In this document: piece by piece, positions 34,924 to 45,459 of the stretch
Layout: every line of letters begins with the position of its first letter
How positions within the stretch are numbered: the first letter of the stretch is position 1
Assembly: GCF_014534685.1 (NCBI RefSeq)
Contig: NZ_JACVVX010000001.1
Location: forward strand, 310,001 to 374,000
Direction: 5' to 3'
DNA length: 64,000 nt
Origin: Oryzicola mucosus
Lineage (GTDB): Bacteria > Pseudomonadota > Alphaproteobacteria > Rhizobiales > Rhizobiaceae
Notes under the pieces: model-generated
The model's input: the letters and a program-made list of their open reading frames with translations, nothing else
What the model was told of the DNA's origin: nothing
The model's database searches: none
Made by a program: the position numbers and the translations under genes

Positions 34924-35370
34924 TCAAGGCCGAGGTGGAGGCGGCATGCGGCCGTTGCGCTGCTTGCGGGCAGCATAACGGGCGTCGCGCTTTGCCTTGC
35001 GCTCGGCGTCCTCGGCGAGTTCCTTGGCGAGACGCTCGGCTTCCTCAGCCTCGCGGATTTTCGCCTCCGCACGCGCCTGCTCTTCTGCCAAAGCGCGTTC
35101 AGCGGCTTCGCGCGCTTCGCGCTCGGCGCGTTCGGCGGCCTCGCGAGCCTGCTTCTCGCGCTTCAGCTGTTCTTTCTCGCGGTTGCGCTGCTCGCGCGCC
35201 TCGAGAATAGCCTTGCGCTCGGCCTGGCGAGCCAGCACCGCCGGGTCGTCTTCCGCCGGGCGGGACTTGAACTTTTCGAGAAGTGCCTGTTTTGCAGTTT
35301 GGGCGGCGGTGCGCCGGTCGAGAAAGTCTTTTTCCCTAAATATAGCCAATTTCCAGTCCCTGAAAGTCAT
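34924..35370 (-). CDS. DUF6481 family highly charged helical protein
   Basis: A 148-residue protein that begins [20 protein letters not shown] and continues [20 protein letters not shown], the start of the DUF6481 family, then a long Ala/Arg/Glu-rich single helix ([20 protein letters not shown]) ending in Pro. Function unknown; such charged helices often bind nucleic acid or ribosomes. ATG at 35370 is chosen because upstream codons do not look coding and carry a near-palindrome. Confidence 0.85.
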   Translation of the reverse strand: MTFRDWKLAIFREKDFLDRRTAAQTAKQALLEKFKSRPAEDDPAVLARQAERKAILEAREQRNREKEQLKREKQAREAAERAEREAREAAERALAEEQARAEAKIREAEEAERLAKELAEDAERKAKRDARYAARKQRNGRMPPPPRP

Positions 35371-35391
35371 CTCGCGCAGTGTCCAGATCCA

Positions 35392-35407
35392 CCGATACCG
35401 GTATTGG
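35392..35407. promoter_or_regulatory. near-palindrome in the DUF6481 leader
   Basis: CCGATACCGGTATTGG is a 16-nt palindrome with one mismatched pair, 22 nt upstream of the DUF6481 start, in the 295-nt gap shared with the divergent flavoprotein gene. No regulator is identified; nothing else stands out in this gap. Confidence 0.3.
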
Positions 35408-35665
35408 ATAAGGAGCGCTCTTTTATCAATCCAGGTCATGATCATGAGCAACGGTATTGGACCGTCGCAGAAATTGTCCTGGCGAGGCTTACATACGCGG
35501 GAAACGGCAGAGTTCAAGCACCAAATCCGCATTGCTCTCATGAAATTGCAAAATGTTGCCGTTGGGGAACTGTCAAATTGGACAAAGACTGTTCAACGGA
35601 TCGCCACTGGCGCGGGGCGATATCCTTCATTACCTGTCCGAAAACAACGACAGGGACATTCTACG

Positions 35666-36733
35666 ATGGAACTCGGCCTCTATACATTCGGCGATGTCGG
35701 CACCAGCGCTGCCAACGGCACGATCGGCTGGCACGAACGCCTGCGCAACCTGATCGAAGAGATCGAGCTTGCCGACCAGGTGGGTCTCGATGTCTTCGGC
35801 CTTGGCGAGCATCACCGCCCGGACTACGCCGTGTCCGCTCCCGCCGTCGTGCTTGCCGCGGCGGCCGCCCGCACCAAGAGCATCAGGCTCACCAGTGCCG
35901 TCACGGTGCTGTCCTCGGACGATCCCGTCCGCGTCTTCCAGCAATTCGCAACGCTCGACCAATTGTCCGGCGGGCGCGCCGAACTGATGGCCGGACGCGG
36001 CTCCTTCATCGAGTCCTTCCCGCTGTTCGGCTATAATCTGGAGGACTATGACGACCTCTTCACGGAAAAGCTCGATCTTCTGCTCGCGCTCCGCGACAGC
36101 GAAAGGGTGACCTGGCAGGGTCAGCATCGCGCACCGATCAACGGACTTGGCGTCTATCCCCGTCCCTACCAGGACAAGCTGCCGATCTGGATCGCGGTCG
36201 GCGGCACGCCCAATTCGGTGGCGCGCGCAGGCGCCTTCGGCCTGCCCTTGGCGCTCGCCATCATCGGCGGCGAGCCTGCTCGTTTCGCGCCGCTGTTCGA
36301 GCTCTACCGCGAAGCCGCGCGCCGCGCCGGCCACGATCCGGCAAAGCTTGCGACCAGCATCAACGTGCATGGCTTCGTCGGCGAGACCACCCAGCAGGCG
36401 GCGGACGATTTCTACCTGCCGCAGGCGGAAGTGATGAACCGCATCGGTCGCGAACGCGGCTGGGGGCCGACGAACCGCGCTCACTACGACGCTTCGCGCA
36501 GCCCGCGCGGCGCGTTGTTTGTCGGCGACCCCGAAACCGTGGCCGAGAAGATCGTTGCGCAGCACAAGTTGTTCAAGAACGACCGCTTCCTGCTGCAGAT
36601 GGCAATCGGCATCCTGCCGCATGACAAGATGCTGAAGGCGATCGAGCTTTACGGCACCAAGGTCGCTCCTCTGGTCCGCAAGGAGCTGGGCGTTGCGGCG
36701 AAGACCGGCACCGAGGCCGCCGCCGCCAAGTAG
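35666..36733 (+). CDS. LLM-class (luciferase-like) flavin-dependent oxidoreductase
   Basis: A 355-residue TIM-barrel flavoprotein. N-terminal [12 protein letters not shown], the active-site-like [40 protein letters not shown], and [20 protein letters not shown] identify the bacterial luciferase-like family. These use reduced FMN or F420 to oxidise an unknown substrate. A second, differently grouped family member lies at 38160 with a permease gene between. Confidence 0.9.
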   Translation: MELGLYTFGDVGTSAANGTIGWHERLRNLIEEIELADQVGLDVFGLGEHHRPDYAVSAPAVVLAAAAARTKSIRLTSAVTVLSSDDPVRVFQQFATLDQLSGGRAELMAGRGSFIESFPLFGYNLEDYDDLFTEKLDLLLALRDSERVTWQGQHRAPINGLGVYPRPYQDKLPIWIAVGGTPNSVARAGAFGLPLALAIIGGEPARFAPLFELYREAARRAGHDPAKLATSINVHGFVGETTQQAADDFYLPQAEVMNRIGRERGWGPTNRAHYDASRSPRGALFVGDPETVAEKIVAQHKLFKNDRFLLQMAIGILPHDKMLKAIELYGTKVAPLVRKELGVAAKTGTEAAAAK

Positions 36734-36759
36734 ACTGTAATAGTCATCTTCCCACGCAG

Positions 36760-36785
36760 GGCGCCGATGTTGAAACGTCGGCGCC
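36760..36785 (+). terminator. terminator-like hairpin after the first LLM gene
   Basis: GGCGCCGA-TGTTGAAACG-TCGGCGCC, a perfect 8-bp stem 26 nt after the stop. The T-run is weak. Confidence 0.5.
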
Positions 36786-36943
36786 GGCCGCAGCAAAACT
36801 ATCCTGTTTTTCTCCGATTATATTTGCCGTCGCTTTATCCGGCAAAGAGAGCGGATAGGAACTTTTTGGCCGCTTTGCCGTTCTCAACCGAAGCCATACC
36901 GTGCCTGTGCGGTGGTGATATTCCTGAGTTTGAGGGACGGTTC

Positions 36944-38080
36944 ATGAAACCCGAGACGGCATCCACGGGCAGCCCACAGCCGGTGGCGCTTTTCGCCGAT
37001 CTTAGGCAAATCCGGACGCTTTTGACCGGCCTGTTCATTCTGGGCAGCATCTATGCGCTGTATTTCAGCCGCGACTTCATCCTGCCGGTCATTTTGGCTT
37101 TTTTGCTCGCGCTGATGCTCACCCCGATCGTGCGCTTTCTCCGCAGAAGAGGCATTCCCGAGCCTCTCTCCGCCACCTTGTTGGTGGTGATTTCCGTGAC
37201 GCTCATTTTCGGCACCGGCTATTTCCTCAGTGGGCCGGTGATCGATCTCGCCAACAACGCATCCTCGATCGGTTACCGACTGACCGAACGCCTCGCCGAG
37301 CTGAGGCATCCATTCGACCGGCTGATGCAGATTTCGGCCGAGGTCCAGCGAGTCACCCAGTCGACGCAGGAGCCGGGCGTACAACGTGTTGTCATGGCTC
37401 AGCCCGGCATTCTGTCCCAAGCGGCAAGCAATGTTCTTTCCGCCGGCACGACAGCGGCGATCACCTTTGTCCTGTCCCTTTTTCTCATGGCCTCCGGTTC
37501 GATGTTCTACGAGAAGATCGTCCAATCCTTCGCCCGCATGAGCGAGAAGAAGCGCGCTCTGCGAATCGTCTATGACGTCGAACGCGAAATCTCGCACTAT
37601 CTGCTCACTGTTGCCCTCATCAATGGCGGGCTCGGCCTCGCCATCGGGCTCGGCCTGTGGGCCATCGGTATGCCCAACCCGGCCGTGTGGGGCGTCGCGG
37701 CGGCGCTCCTCAACTTCCTGCCCTATATCGGCGCTGCGCTGACCATCATCCTGGTGACCATCATTTCGCTCATCACCTTTCCGAGCTTTGCCTTTGCCCT
37801 GGTGGCGCCCGCCTATGTGCTGGCCTGCGACATCATCGAGGGCCAGTTCGTAACCCCGGTTGTCGTCGGGCGCCGACTGGAGATCAATGCGGTGTCGATC
37901 TTCATCGCAGTTGCCTTCTGGTCGTGGCTGTGGGGCATCATCGGCGCGCTGATCGCCGTCCCTCTGCTGGTCGTGATCAAGGTGTTCTGCGATCATTTCG
38001 ACAGCCTGCGCCATATCGGCAACTTCCTGGCCGCACAGCAAAGCCATGACAGCGAGGAAGTGGCAGAAGAGGCGAAATAG
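36944..38080 (+). CDS. AI-2E family transporter (PerM/TqsA-like permease)
   Basis: A 378-residue inner-membrane protein with eight hydrophobic segments: LLTGLFILGSIYALYFSRDF, FILPVILAFLLALMLTPIVR, then LRRRGIPEPLSATLLVV, and the conserved C-terminal GVAAALLNFLPYIGAALTII, EGQFVTPVVVGRRLEINAVS and WLWGIIGALIAVPLLVVIK. Family members export AI-2 or act as Na/H antiporters; role here unknown. ATG at 36944 fits the family start. Confidence 0.93.
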   Translation: MKPETASTGSPQPVALFADLRQIRTLLTGLFILGSIYALYFSRDFILPVILAFLLALMLTPIVRFLRRRGIPEPLSATLLVVISVTLIFGTGYFLSGPVIDLANNASSIGYRLTERLAELRHPFDRLMQISAEVQRVTQSTQEPGVQRVVMAQPGILSQAASNVLSAGTTAAITFVLSLFLMASGSMFYEKIVQSFARMSEKKRALRIVYDVEREISHYLLTVALINGGLGLAIGLGLWAIGMPNPAVWGVAAALLNFLPYIGAALTIILVTIISLITFPSFAFALVAPAYVLACDIIEGQFVTPVVVGRRLEINAVSIFIAVAFWSWLWGIIGALIAVPLLVVIKVFCDHFDSLRHIGNFLAAQQSHDSEEVAEEAK

Positions 38081-38159
38081 AGAATCCCTCGGAGCCTTTG
38101 TATCTCGCCGCCGCATGCCTATATGGACAGGGTACCCCCGCCCTGTCCGGAGCTGACCC

Positions 38160-39161
<1,002 letters not shown>

Positions 39162-39179
39162 CGGACGGACAGGTCCAGC

Positions 39180-40628
39180 CTATTTCGTCGCGTCGACGAT
39201 GCCTTTGTCGGGGAAGCAGGTCGGCTCCTGCCCCTTGCTATGCTGCCAATCGCCGATGGAGCGGCGGGTCTTGAAGCCTGGCAGTCCGTCGGCGCCGCCG
39301 ACATCGTAGCCGGCCTTTTCAAGGCCGCGCTGCATCGCAGCTATATCCGAACGGTAGAGGCCGCCGACCTGGCCCCACTGGCCGGAAAAGCGATGATCGC
39401 CCGCTGAAATCCGATCAGCGCCATGCCCGATGAACAGCGCGTACAGGTCGCTTTCATTGTATTTCTTCAGCACGTAGAAATTCTGCGTCACGATGAAGGC
39501 AGGTCCCCTGCGGCCGGCAGGCATCAGAAGGAAACCTTCGGCAGCCAGTTCATTGCTCGGGAACGGGCGACCGCCGACCCGCTTGACGCCGAGCGACGCC
39601 CAGTCCGAAATGCGCTTGCCCTGGTCGGGGCCTTCCAAAGCGCAGGACAGGCTGGCAGGAACGGCGACCTCGAAGCCCCAGTCGCGGCCCTTGGCCCAGC
39701 CGTAATGCACCAGATAATTGGCAATGGACGCCAGGCTGTCGGGTAACGAATTCCAGATGTCGGGCCTACCGCTGCCGTCGAACGCCACCGCATGCTCAAG
39801 GAACGATGTCGGCAGGAACTGCGGCTGGCCCAACGCGCCGGCCCATGACGATTTCATCTTGTCACGGCTCGCCAACCCCTTTTGCACGATCTGCAGGGCG
39901 GCAAGCACCTCCTTGCGGAACATGTCCTTGCGGGTGGCTAAAAATGCCTTGGTGCCGAGCACCTCGAAGGCGTCATAGGGCATTTTCGCCGCACCGAAGC
40001 CGGATTCGCGGCCCCATATCGCCAGCACGACCGAACCGGGCACGCCATATCTGCGCTCGATGGCCGTCAGCGTAGCTGCATGGGTTTTCGCCCTGCTGCG
40101 TCCGCCGGCCGCGACTGCGCCGATGGTCTTTTCAGCGAAATAATTGCCCGGAGAGCCGAACTCGGCCTGATGCTGGACCTTGGGCGTGTCGGGCTTCTGA
40201 CCCGGCAGAACCAGATCCGGCAGTTTGAGGTTGGGCTTGATGCCGGCAAACGCGCTGTCGAATGTGGCGCGGGACACCCCTTGCTTCTGCGCATCCGGCC
40301 ACAGGTCGTTGTCGAGCCAGGCGCGGAACTGGTCATCGACGGGGGTGGCGCGGGAGGGGGTTGTGGAAATGACTGCGGCAAGAAGTGAGGCAAGAAAGAA
40401 CGATAGTAGTCGGATATGCCACGTTCCTTCGCGCCCCCCTCTGTCCTGCCGGACATCTTCCCCGCAAGGGGGGAGATTGGCAGCTTCGCGCTCCGCATCT
40501 CTTTTGCACCGTCTGCGATTGGCGAAAGCCGGCCCGATATCCGATCTCCCTCCTTGCGGGGGACATGTCCGGCAGGACAGAGGGGGGCAACGTAGAGCGG
40601 GAAAGCTGAAAGCAGTTGAAAATCTCAT
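39180..40628 (-). CDS. lytic murein transglycosylase (MltB-type) with palindromic repeat in its 5' coding region
   Basis: A 482-codon frame. From about residue 72 it is a normal exported transglycosylase: signal peptide HIRLLSFFLASLLAAVISTT, SLT_2 domain with the catalytic Glu in IWGRESGFGAAKMPYDAFE, GALGQPQFLPTSFLEHA, SIANYLVHYGWAKG, and a C-terminal peptidoglycan-binding domain (IAAMQRGLEKAGYDVGGADG). It cuts glycan strands to 1,6-anhydro-muropeptides. No start codon exists near the signal peptide; the first usable ATG is at 40628, upstream of the type B palindromic element (40431-40590), which is open in this frame. Either translation runs through the repeat or a rare start is used. Confidence 0.9.
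   Translation of the reverse strand: MRFSTAFSFPALRCPPLSCRTCPPQGGRSDIGPAFANRRRCKRDAEREAANLPPCGEDVRQDRGGREGTWHIRLLSFFLASLLAAVISTTPSRATPVDDQFRAWLDNDLWPDAQKQGVSRATFDSAFAGIKPNLKLPDLVLPGQKPDTPKVQHQAEFGSPGNYFAEKTIGAVAAGGRSRAKTHAATLTAIERRYGVPGSVVLAIWGRESGFGAAKMPYDAFEVLGTKAFLATRKDMFRKEVLAALQIVQKGLASRDKMKSSWAGALGQPQFLPTSFLEHAVAFDGSGRPDIWNSLPDSLASIANYLVHYGWAKGRDWGFEVAVPASLSCALEGPDQGKRISDWASLGVKRVGGRPFPSNELAAEGFLLMPAGRRGPAFIVTQNFYVLKKYNESDLYALFIGHGADRISAGDHRFSGQWGQVGGLYRSDIAAMQRGLEKAGYDVGGADGLPGFKTRRSIGDWQHSKGQEPTCFPDKGIVDATK
40431..40590. repeat. long palindromic element (type B, copy 2) inside a coding frame
   Basis: About 160 nt with 47-nt arms related at ~90% to those of 6698-6857 (GCCCCCCTCTGTCCTGCCGG and its complement at the other end, nested stem CCCCGCAAGGGGGG). 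It lies within the 5' part of the transglycosylase frame. The centre carries GCGATTGGCGAAAGCC, the complement of the core in copy 1, so the element is inverted relative to it. Confidence 0.92.
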
Positions 40629-40653
40629 TCCGCCGTCTTCCCAACCAATTGAG

Positions 40654-41259
40654 TCAAAAAACCGTCCGCGATTTCAACGCCGCGGCCAATGTTCCATCAT
40701 CGAGATAGTCGAGCTCGCCGCCGACCGGCACGCCATGGGCGAGTCTGGTGACCTTGACGTCGAAGCCGGAAAGCTGGTCGGTCAGGTAGTGCGCGGTGGT
40801 CTGGCCCTCGACCGTGGCGTTGACGGCCAGGATGATCTCCCTGATCCCGCCTTCGGCCACGCGCGTCACCAGTTGCTTGATGTTGAGCTGGTCGGGGCCA
40901 ATGCCGTCGAGCGGCGACAGCGTGCCGCCAAGTACATGAAACTTGGCGTTCATCGCGGTCGCACGCTCCAGGGCCCACAGGTCGGAGACATCCTCGACGA
41001 CGATGATGGTGCCGGAATCGCGGCGGGCATCGGTGCAGATCATGCAGGGATCGGCCGTGTCGACATTGCCGCAGGTCGAGCATACCCGCACCTTGTCGAC
41101 TGCCTCGCCCATGGCGGCGGCCAGCGGCGCCAGAAGCTGCTCCTTCTTCTTGATCAGGTGCAGCGCCGCGCGCCGGGCCGAACGCGGCCCAAGGCCCGGA
41201 ACCTTGGACAGGAGCTGGATCAGGCGTTCGATTTCCGGGCCGGCGATTCGTTTGGACAT
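40654..41259 (-). CDS. recR: recombination mediator RecR
   Basis: A 201-residue DNA-repair protein of the RecFOR pathway. Helix-hairpin-helix [20 protein letters not shown], zinc finger Cys60/63/72/75 ([16 protein letters not shown]), then a Toprim domain ([34 protein letters not shown]). Part of the conserved dnaX-ybaB-recR order, but with a SleB-type gene between ybaB and recR. The transglycosylase start follows 25 nt downstream. Confidence 0.97.
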   Translation of the reverse strand: MSKRIAGPEIERLIQLLSKVPGLGPRSARRAALHLIKKKEQLLAPLAAAMGEAVDKVRVCSTCGNVDTADPCMICTDARRDSGTIIVVEDVSDLWALERATAMNAKFHVLGGTLSPLDGIGPDQLNIKQLVTRVAEGGIREIILAVNATVEGQTTAHYLTDQLSGFDVKVTRLAHGVPVGGELDYLDDGTLAAALKSRTVF

Positions 41260-41303
41260 GGGAGGGGTATAAAACGAGCGGCGAAGCGTGAGTAGGAAAT
41301 TAT

Positions 41304-41328
41304 GAAGGCGCCACTTTTGGACGCCTTC
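41304..41328 (-). terminator. hairpin between the SleB-type gene and recR
   Basis: GAAGGCG and CGCCTTC flank an 11-nt loop; on the minus strand it is followed by ATAATTTCC. A weak intrinsic terminator or pause site in the 100-nt gap. Confidence 0.45.
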
Positions 41329-41359
41329 TTTCCCACACGCGTTGCTGCTCCCGCAACCC

Positions 41360-42115
41360 TTACTGGATCACCGGGCGGTCCTGGTTGAGGATCAGCGCGC
41401 CGATCTGATCGGCCTGGCTTGCCGTGGGCTGGAACGACATTGCGCTTTCCAGCGCCGCCTCGGCGGGTATCGCGGCAATGTCCGTCGATCCACTATCGAT
41501 CGGGGCCGGAGCCGGCACGGTGGCCGCGACCGAAGCGACAAGCTCGGCTTCGGCGACGCCTGGCAGCGTCTTCGGCTCTTCCGCCGCAGCCATCATGGTT
41601 TCAGCGACTTCAGGCGCGGCAGGCTGTGCCTTGCGGCGGCTGCGCTTTTCGTAGAACGCATTGCCACCGGCAACGGTGGTGTAATGCATGTTCTTGTAAG
41701 GGAATTTCAGACCCGCGGTGTGGAAGAACATGACGTTCTCCGGAACCTTGGGATGGCGTTCGCCCTTCAGCACCGCTTCCGCGGCGGCCGTCACGTCCGG
41801 CAGGGCCTTGGAATCCATCGGCCGCGTCATCACGCCCGGGGCGAACTGGCCCTTCTGGCCGACCACGTCGCAGACCGTTTCGCCATGCTCGCCGGATTTG
41901 AGCCGGTTCATGACCACCGAACCGACGGCGACCAGGCCGTCACGGCTGGACCGGTTGGATTCGAAGAACATCGCCCTTGCGAGGCATCCCTTGTCCTGGG
42001 CCGTGTAGCCATAGGACCGGACCGAACTGGTGGTCACGCCATCCGTCAATTTGCTGGTGCTGTTGCAACCCGACATGACGACAGGCGATGCGATGATGCC
42101 GATCACAATCGGCAT
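41360..42115 (-). CDS. SleB-like cell wall hydrolase, lipoprotein
   Basis: A 251-residue protein: a short leader with lipobox-like VMSGC ([17 protein letters not shown]), then a SleB/hydrolase-2 domain with the catalytic Glu in [39 protein letters not shown] and QFAPGVMT; the last ~80 residues are a low-complexity Ala/Pro/Glu tail. SleB domains cut murein glycan strands. ATG at 42115 is chosen for the lipoprotein leader. Sits between ybaB and recR with its own 388-nt upstream region. Confidence 0.9.
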   Translation of the reverse strand: MPIVIGIIASPVVMSGCNSTSKLTDGVTTSSVRSYGYTAQDKGCLARAMFFESNRSSRDGLVAVGSVVMNRLKSGEHGETVCDVVGQKGQFAPGVMTRPMDSKALPDVTAAAEAVLKGERHPKVPENVMFFHTAGLKFPYKNMHYTTVAGGNAFYEKRSRRKAQPAAPEVAETMMAAAEEPKTLPGVAEAELVASVAATVPAPAPIDSGSTDIAAIPAEAALESAMSFQPTASQADQIGALILNQDRPVIQ

Positions 42116-42503
42116 CTTCCATCTCTTGGCTTTCAAAAGAGCCCCTCTCCAAAAACCCGCCACATCCCCTAGTGCTGAGCAGCATCGGATATTTTCAGGC
42201 GAAAAAATGGCGAATGTTGCCACAAAGCATCAACCGCGTTTCAGAAGGTCACACAGCGAGGTTAACAAATGCCGTAGATGCCATGACGGTGATGCCGTTG
42301 CATTAACCGTCTTGCCGCTGGGAATCCTGTAAAGACAAGAACTTAGCTGCGGCGAGGCCGTTCAGAGGCGTCCGAGACGGGAACGCTGTGCATAGACAAA
42401 CGGTTAACCATAAATTCAACACGTTTTCGCCACGTGCTGAAACAGATCGTTACAGCCTGCTGGCGGCCGGCCATAAAAGCCGCACCGCCAAAACGGACCG
42501 CGA
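42116..42503. other. upstream region of the SleB-type gene with TTAACC motifs
   Basis: A 388-nt gap without a gene. It contains TTAACCAT at 42404-42411 with TTCAA seven bases on, close to the CtrA consensus TTAA-N7-TTAA, plus TTAACC at 42303 and GTTAAC at 42261. As the downstream product is a murein hydrolase, cell-cycle control by CtrA is plausible but unverified. Confidence 0.35.
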
Positions 42504-42827
42504 TTAGAACGGCAGCTTCATGCCGGGAGGGATCGGCAGGCCGGCGGTCAGCGCCTTGGTCTTTTCCTGCATCTGCGCCTCAACCTTGGCCTTGGCGTCG
42601 TTGTGGGCGGCCACGATCAGGTCTTCGAGAATTTCGACCTCGTCGGCCTTCAGCAGCGACGGATCGATCTTGAGCGCCTTGAGGTCGGACTTGCCCGAAA
42701 GCGTGACGGAGACGAGACCGCCGCCGGACTGGCCGGTCGCCTCCATCTGCGCCACCTCGTCCTGCATGGCCTGTAGCTTGGCCTGCATTTCCTTTGCCTT
42801 GCCCATAAGGCCCAGAAGATCTTTCAT
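42504..42827 (-). CDS. ybaB: YbaB/EbfC nucleoid-associated protein
   Basis: A 107-residue DNA-binding protein: [60 protein letters not shown] and the Met/Pro/Gly-rich end [12 protein letters not shown]. Dimeric, coats DNA. 21 nt after dnaX, as in most bacteria. Confidence 0.96.
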   Translation of the reverse strand: MKDLLGLMGKAKEMQAKLQAMQDEVAQMEATGQSGGGLVSVTLSGKSDLKALKIDPSLLKADEVEILEDLIVAAHNDAKAKVEAQMQEKTKALTAGLPIPPGMKLPF

Positions 42828-42848
42828 GATCGGCTCCTGTCGTCGATT

Positions 42849-44672
42849 TCAGTTGTCGTCGTCTTCGTCGCTCCCCGGGTCGATGCCAGGATCGACGGGA
42901 AGTGCTGCATCTTCGAGATCGGCCTCGGGCGCATCCGGAATGCGCACGTCGATAATCTTGGAGCCCGGAAACTTCGCCAGGACGGCAGCGACCGTGGGAT
43001 CGGAGCGCGCATCCATGAACGCGGTTTCGCGCTTGCTTGCTTCCATCTCCGCCAGCGTCGGCCCGCCTTCCTCGCGCGACAGCGACACCATCCAGTGCCG
43101 GCCGGTCCAGGATTTGAGCCGCGCGGTCATGTCGTTGAGCAAGGTGCGCGGCGCCTCGTCGGTCAGGCTGACCTCGACCTTGCCCGGCTCGAATTTCACC
43201 GGACGAACGCAGCGCTTGATCAACACTTTGAAGGCCATGTCGCGGTTGGTCTCGGCCAGAGCCGCCAGTTCGGCCAGAGACCTCACAGGCACCTCGGGTT
43301 CCGGCTCGGCCACCGGCACAGGCGCCATGGCAGGCGTTTCGGCGGGAGCCGTGGTTTCGACAAGCCGCATGGCGGTGCCCACGCCGCCGGAAGGCCCCAT
43401 GCGCGTCTGCGACATCGCCGCCGAAACCGGAGCGGCAGGCGCCGAGATCGACGCGTTATTGCCACGAACGACCGGAGCAGCGGTGCCGGACGGGGCATCG
43501 GCCAACGCCTTCAGCGCCTCGTCCAGCGTCGGCAGGTTGGCGGCATGCGCCAGCCGGATCAGAACCATCTCGGCAGCGGATACAGGCCGGTTGGAAGACT
43601 GCACCTCCGGAATGCCCTTGAGCAGCATCTGCCAGGCGCGCGACAGCACCCTGACGGACAGCGTCTCGGCGAATTGCAGGCCGCGCTTGCGCTCTTCCAC
43701 CGATAGCGACGCATCGTCGGCCGCCGTCGGCACGAAACGCAGGCGTGTGACGAGGTGATTGAACTCGGCGAGATCGGTCAGCACAGCGGCCGGATCGGCA
43801 CCGGTGTCGTATTGGGTGCGGAACTCGTTGAGCGCCGCCGCGACATCGCCCTTCATGATATGCTCGAACAGATCGACCACCCGGGCGCGGTCGGCCAGGC
43901 CGAGCATGGCGCGCACCGCTTCCGCCGTAACGGCGCCGCCGCCATGGGCAATCGCCTGGTCGAGGATGGACAGCGAATCGCGCACCGAGCCTTCCGCGGC
44001 GCGCGCCACCATGGCCAGCGCCTCGTCCTCGACGGCGATGCCCTCCTGCTCCGAAATGCCGGCCAGATGGGCAACCAGCGCGCCGGCATCGACCCGGCGC
44101 AGGTCGAAGCGCTGGCAGCGCGACAGGACGGTAATCGGAACCTTGCGGATTTCGGTGGTGGCGAAGATGAACTTCACATGCGGCGGCGGCTCCTCCAGCG
44201 TCTTCAGCAGGCCGTTGAAGGCCTGCGTCGACAGCATGTGAACCTCGTCGATGATGTAGACCTTGTAGCGCGCGGAGACCGGCGCATAGCGCACCCGGTC
44301 GATGATGTCGCGGATGTCGTCGATGCCGGTATGGGAGGCCGCGTCCATCTCGATGACATCGACATGGCGGCCTTCCATGATCGCCTTGCAGTGCTCGCCG
44401 GGAAGGATGAGGTCGACGGAGGGGCGATCAATGTCGGCCGTTTTGTAGTTGAGCGCGCGCGCCAGGATGCGGGCGGTGGTTGTCTTGCCGACCCCGCGCA
44501 CGCCCGTCAACATCCAGGCCTGGGCGATGCGTCCGGAGGAAAAGGCATTGGTCAGGGTGCGGACCATCGGCTCCTGGCCGATGAGAGCCGAGAAATCGGC
44601 CGGGCGATATTTCCGGGCCAGGACGCGATAGGCGCCGCCGCCGGGTGTATCGGTTTGTCCGCTTTCGCTCAT
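42849..44672 (-). CDS. dnaX: DNA polymerase III subunits gamma/tau
   Basis: A 607-residue clamp-loader ATPase. Walker A GVRGVGKTT at ~57, Walker B YIIDEVHML, sensor 1 FIFATTEIRKVP, SRCQRFDLRR. The zinc-finger Cys cluster of E. coli DnaX is reduced to one Cys (GEHCKAIMEG), normal for alphaproteobacteria. The C-terminal third (tau-like, Pro/Ala linker then FEPGKVEVSL) binds polymerase and helicase. ATG at 44672; the SRP RNA gene is 134 nt upstream on the same strand. Confidence 0.97.
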   Translation of the reverse strand: MSESGQTDTPGGGAYRVLARKYRPADFSALIGQEPMVRTLTNAFSSGRIAQAWMLTGVRGVGKTTTARILARALNYKTADIDRPSVDLILPGEHCKAIMEGRHVDVIEMDAASHTGIDDIRDIIDRVRYAPVSARYKVYIIDEVHMLSTQAFNGLLKTLEEPPPHVKFIFATTEIRKVPITVLSRCQRFDLRRVDAGALVAHLAGISEQEGIAVEDEALAMVARAAEGSVRDSLSILDQAIAHGGGAVTAEAVRAMLGLADRARVVDLFEHIMKGDVAAALNEFRTQYDTGADPAAVLTDLAEFNHLVTRLRFVPTAADDASLSVEERKRGLQFAETLSVRVLSRAWQMLLKGIPEVQSSNRPVSAAEMVLIRLAHAANLPTLDEALKALADAPSGTAAPVVRGNNASISAPAAPVSAAMSQTRMGPSGGVGTAMRLVETTAPAETPAMAPVPVAEPEPEVPVRSLAELAALAETNRDMAFKVLIKRCVRPVKFEPGKVEVSLTDEAPRTLLNDMTARLKSWTGRHWMVSLSREEGGPTLAEMEASKRETAFMDARSDPTVAAVLAKFPGSKIIDVRIPDAPEADLEDAALPVDPGIDPGSDEDDDN

Positions 44673-44804
44673 TCGTCGTTCCGCTCCGGCGTCATCCCGT
44701 TGGGCCTTTCGGCCCGCTCGACCGGCCTCGTTCGGGCCGATTCCGCAAAACAAGTTTCGCCCGCGCCGCAATGCGTCGTCAACGTCGCGAAGAGGGGCAG
44801 AAGG

Positions 44805-44903
44805 CGGGAGGCTGGAACAATGACCCGTTCCGGGCTCGTTAGGGCTGCTTCCTTCCGGACCTGACCCGGTTGGCGAGTGGATCGTCCACCACCAACCTCC
44901 CAA
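44805..44903 (-). ncRNA. ffs: small signal recognition particle RNA (4.5S RNA)
   Basis: On the minus strand the universally conserved SRP tip GGTCAGGTCCGGAAGGAAGC is followed by AGCC, and the ends GGGAGG and CCTCCC pair to close the hairpin, giving about 98 nt. It binds Ffh to target membrane proteins. Upstream of dnaX as in many alphaproteobacteria. Confidence 0.97.
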
Positions 44904-44907
44904 CGTC

Positions 44908-44936
44908 CATATCGGCAATTCGAAACCGAAATGCAA
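44908..44936 (-). promoter_or_regulatory. promoter of the SRP RNA gene
   Basis: Minus strand TTGCAT, 17-nt spacer, GATATG, with the RNA 5' end 5-7 nt downstream. Confidence 0.65.
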
Positions 44937-45034
44937 GGCCCGTCCGAAACTGCGGCGATTAGGCCGTCTTCCGCAAGGAATCGCTTGCAGCCGCCCGACC
45001 GCCGCTCTAGCCTCGGGAAAAACGAGGCAATACC

Positions 45035-45454
45035 ATGATCGAGGCTCTGAAGCCGGGTTTTACGCTCGACGCGCGCCTGGACGCGGATACCGAGCAGTTG
45101 ATGTGGCTCGGGCTGTGCGAGTTGCGGATCATGAACGATCGCCGCTGGCCATGGCTGGTGATGGTGCCGCAACGCGCCGGCATCGAGGAACTCCACGACC
45201 TGACGCCGCTCGACCAGGCGATGCTGACCTTCGAAACCAACATGGTCGCCTCGGCGCTCAAACGGGTGACCGGCTGCATCAAGATCAACAGCGGCGCGCT
45301 GGGCAACATCGTGCGCCAGTTGCATGTCCACATCATCGCGCGCAACGAGGGCGACCCCGCCTGGCCCGGTCCCGTCTGGGGGCATGGGCTCAGGGAGCCC
45401 TATACCAGCGAAGAAATCCATGGCTTTACCGCCAAGATCAAGGCAGCGCTTTAG
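45035..45454 (+). CDS. HIT-family protein
   Basis: A 139-residue histidine-triad nucleotide-binding protein; the triad is QLHVHIIARNEGDPAWPGPV and the N-terminus has LGLCELRIMNDRRWPWLVMV. This Hit_1 group is common in alphaproteobacteria and presumably hydrolyses nucleotidyl conjugates. Six nt before nudC, so likely cotranscribed with another nucleotide-metabolism enzyme. Confidence 0.92.
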   Translation: MIEALKPGFTLDARLDADTEQLMWLGLCELRIMNDRRWPWLVMVPQRAGIEELHDLTPLDQAMLTFETNMVASALKRVTGCIKINSGALGNIVRQLHVHIIARNEGDPAWPGPVWGHGLREPYTSEEIHGFTAKIKAAL

Positions 45455-45459
45455 TCCCT

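Noticed and set aside
42849-44672. Programmed frameshift producing a short DnaX gamma form
   Set aside because: No A-rich slippery heptamer with a following stem was found at the expected position.
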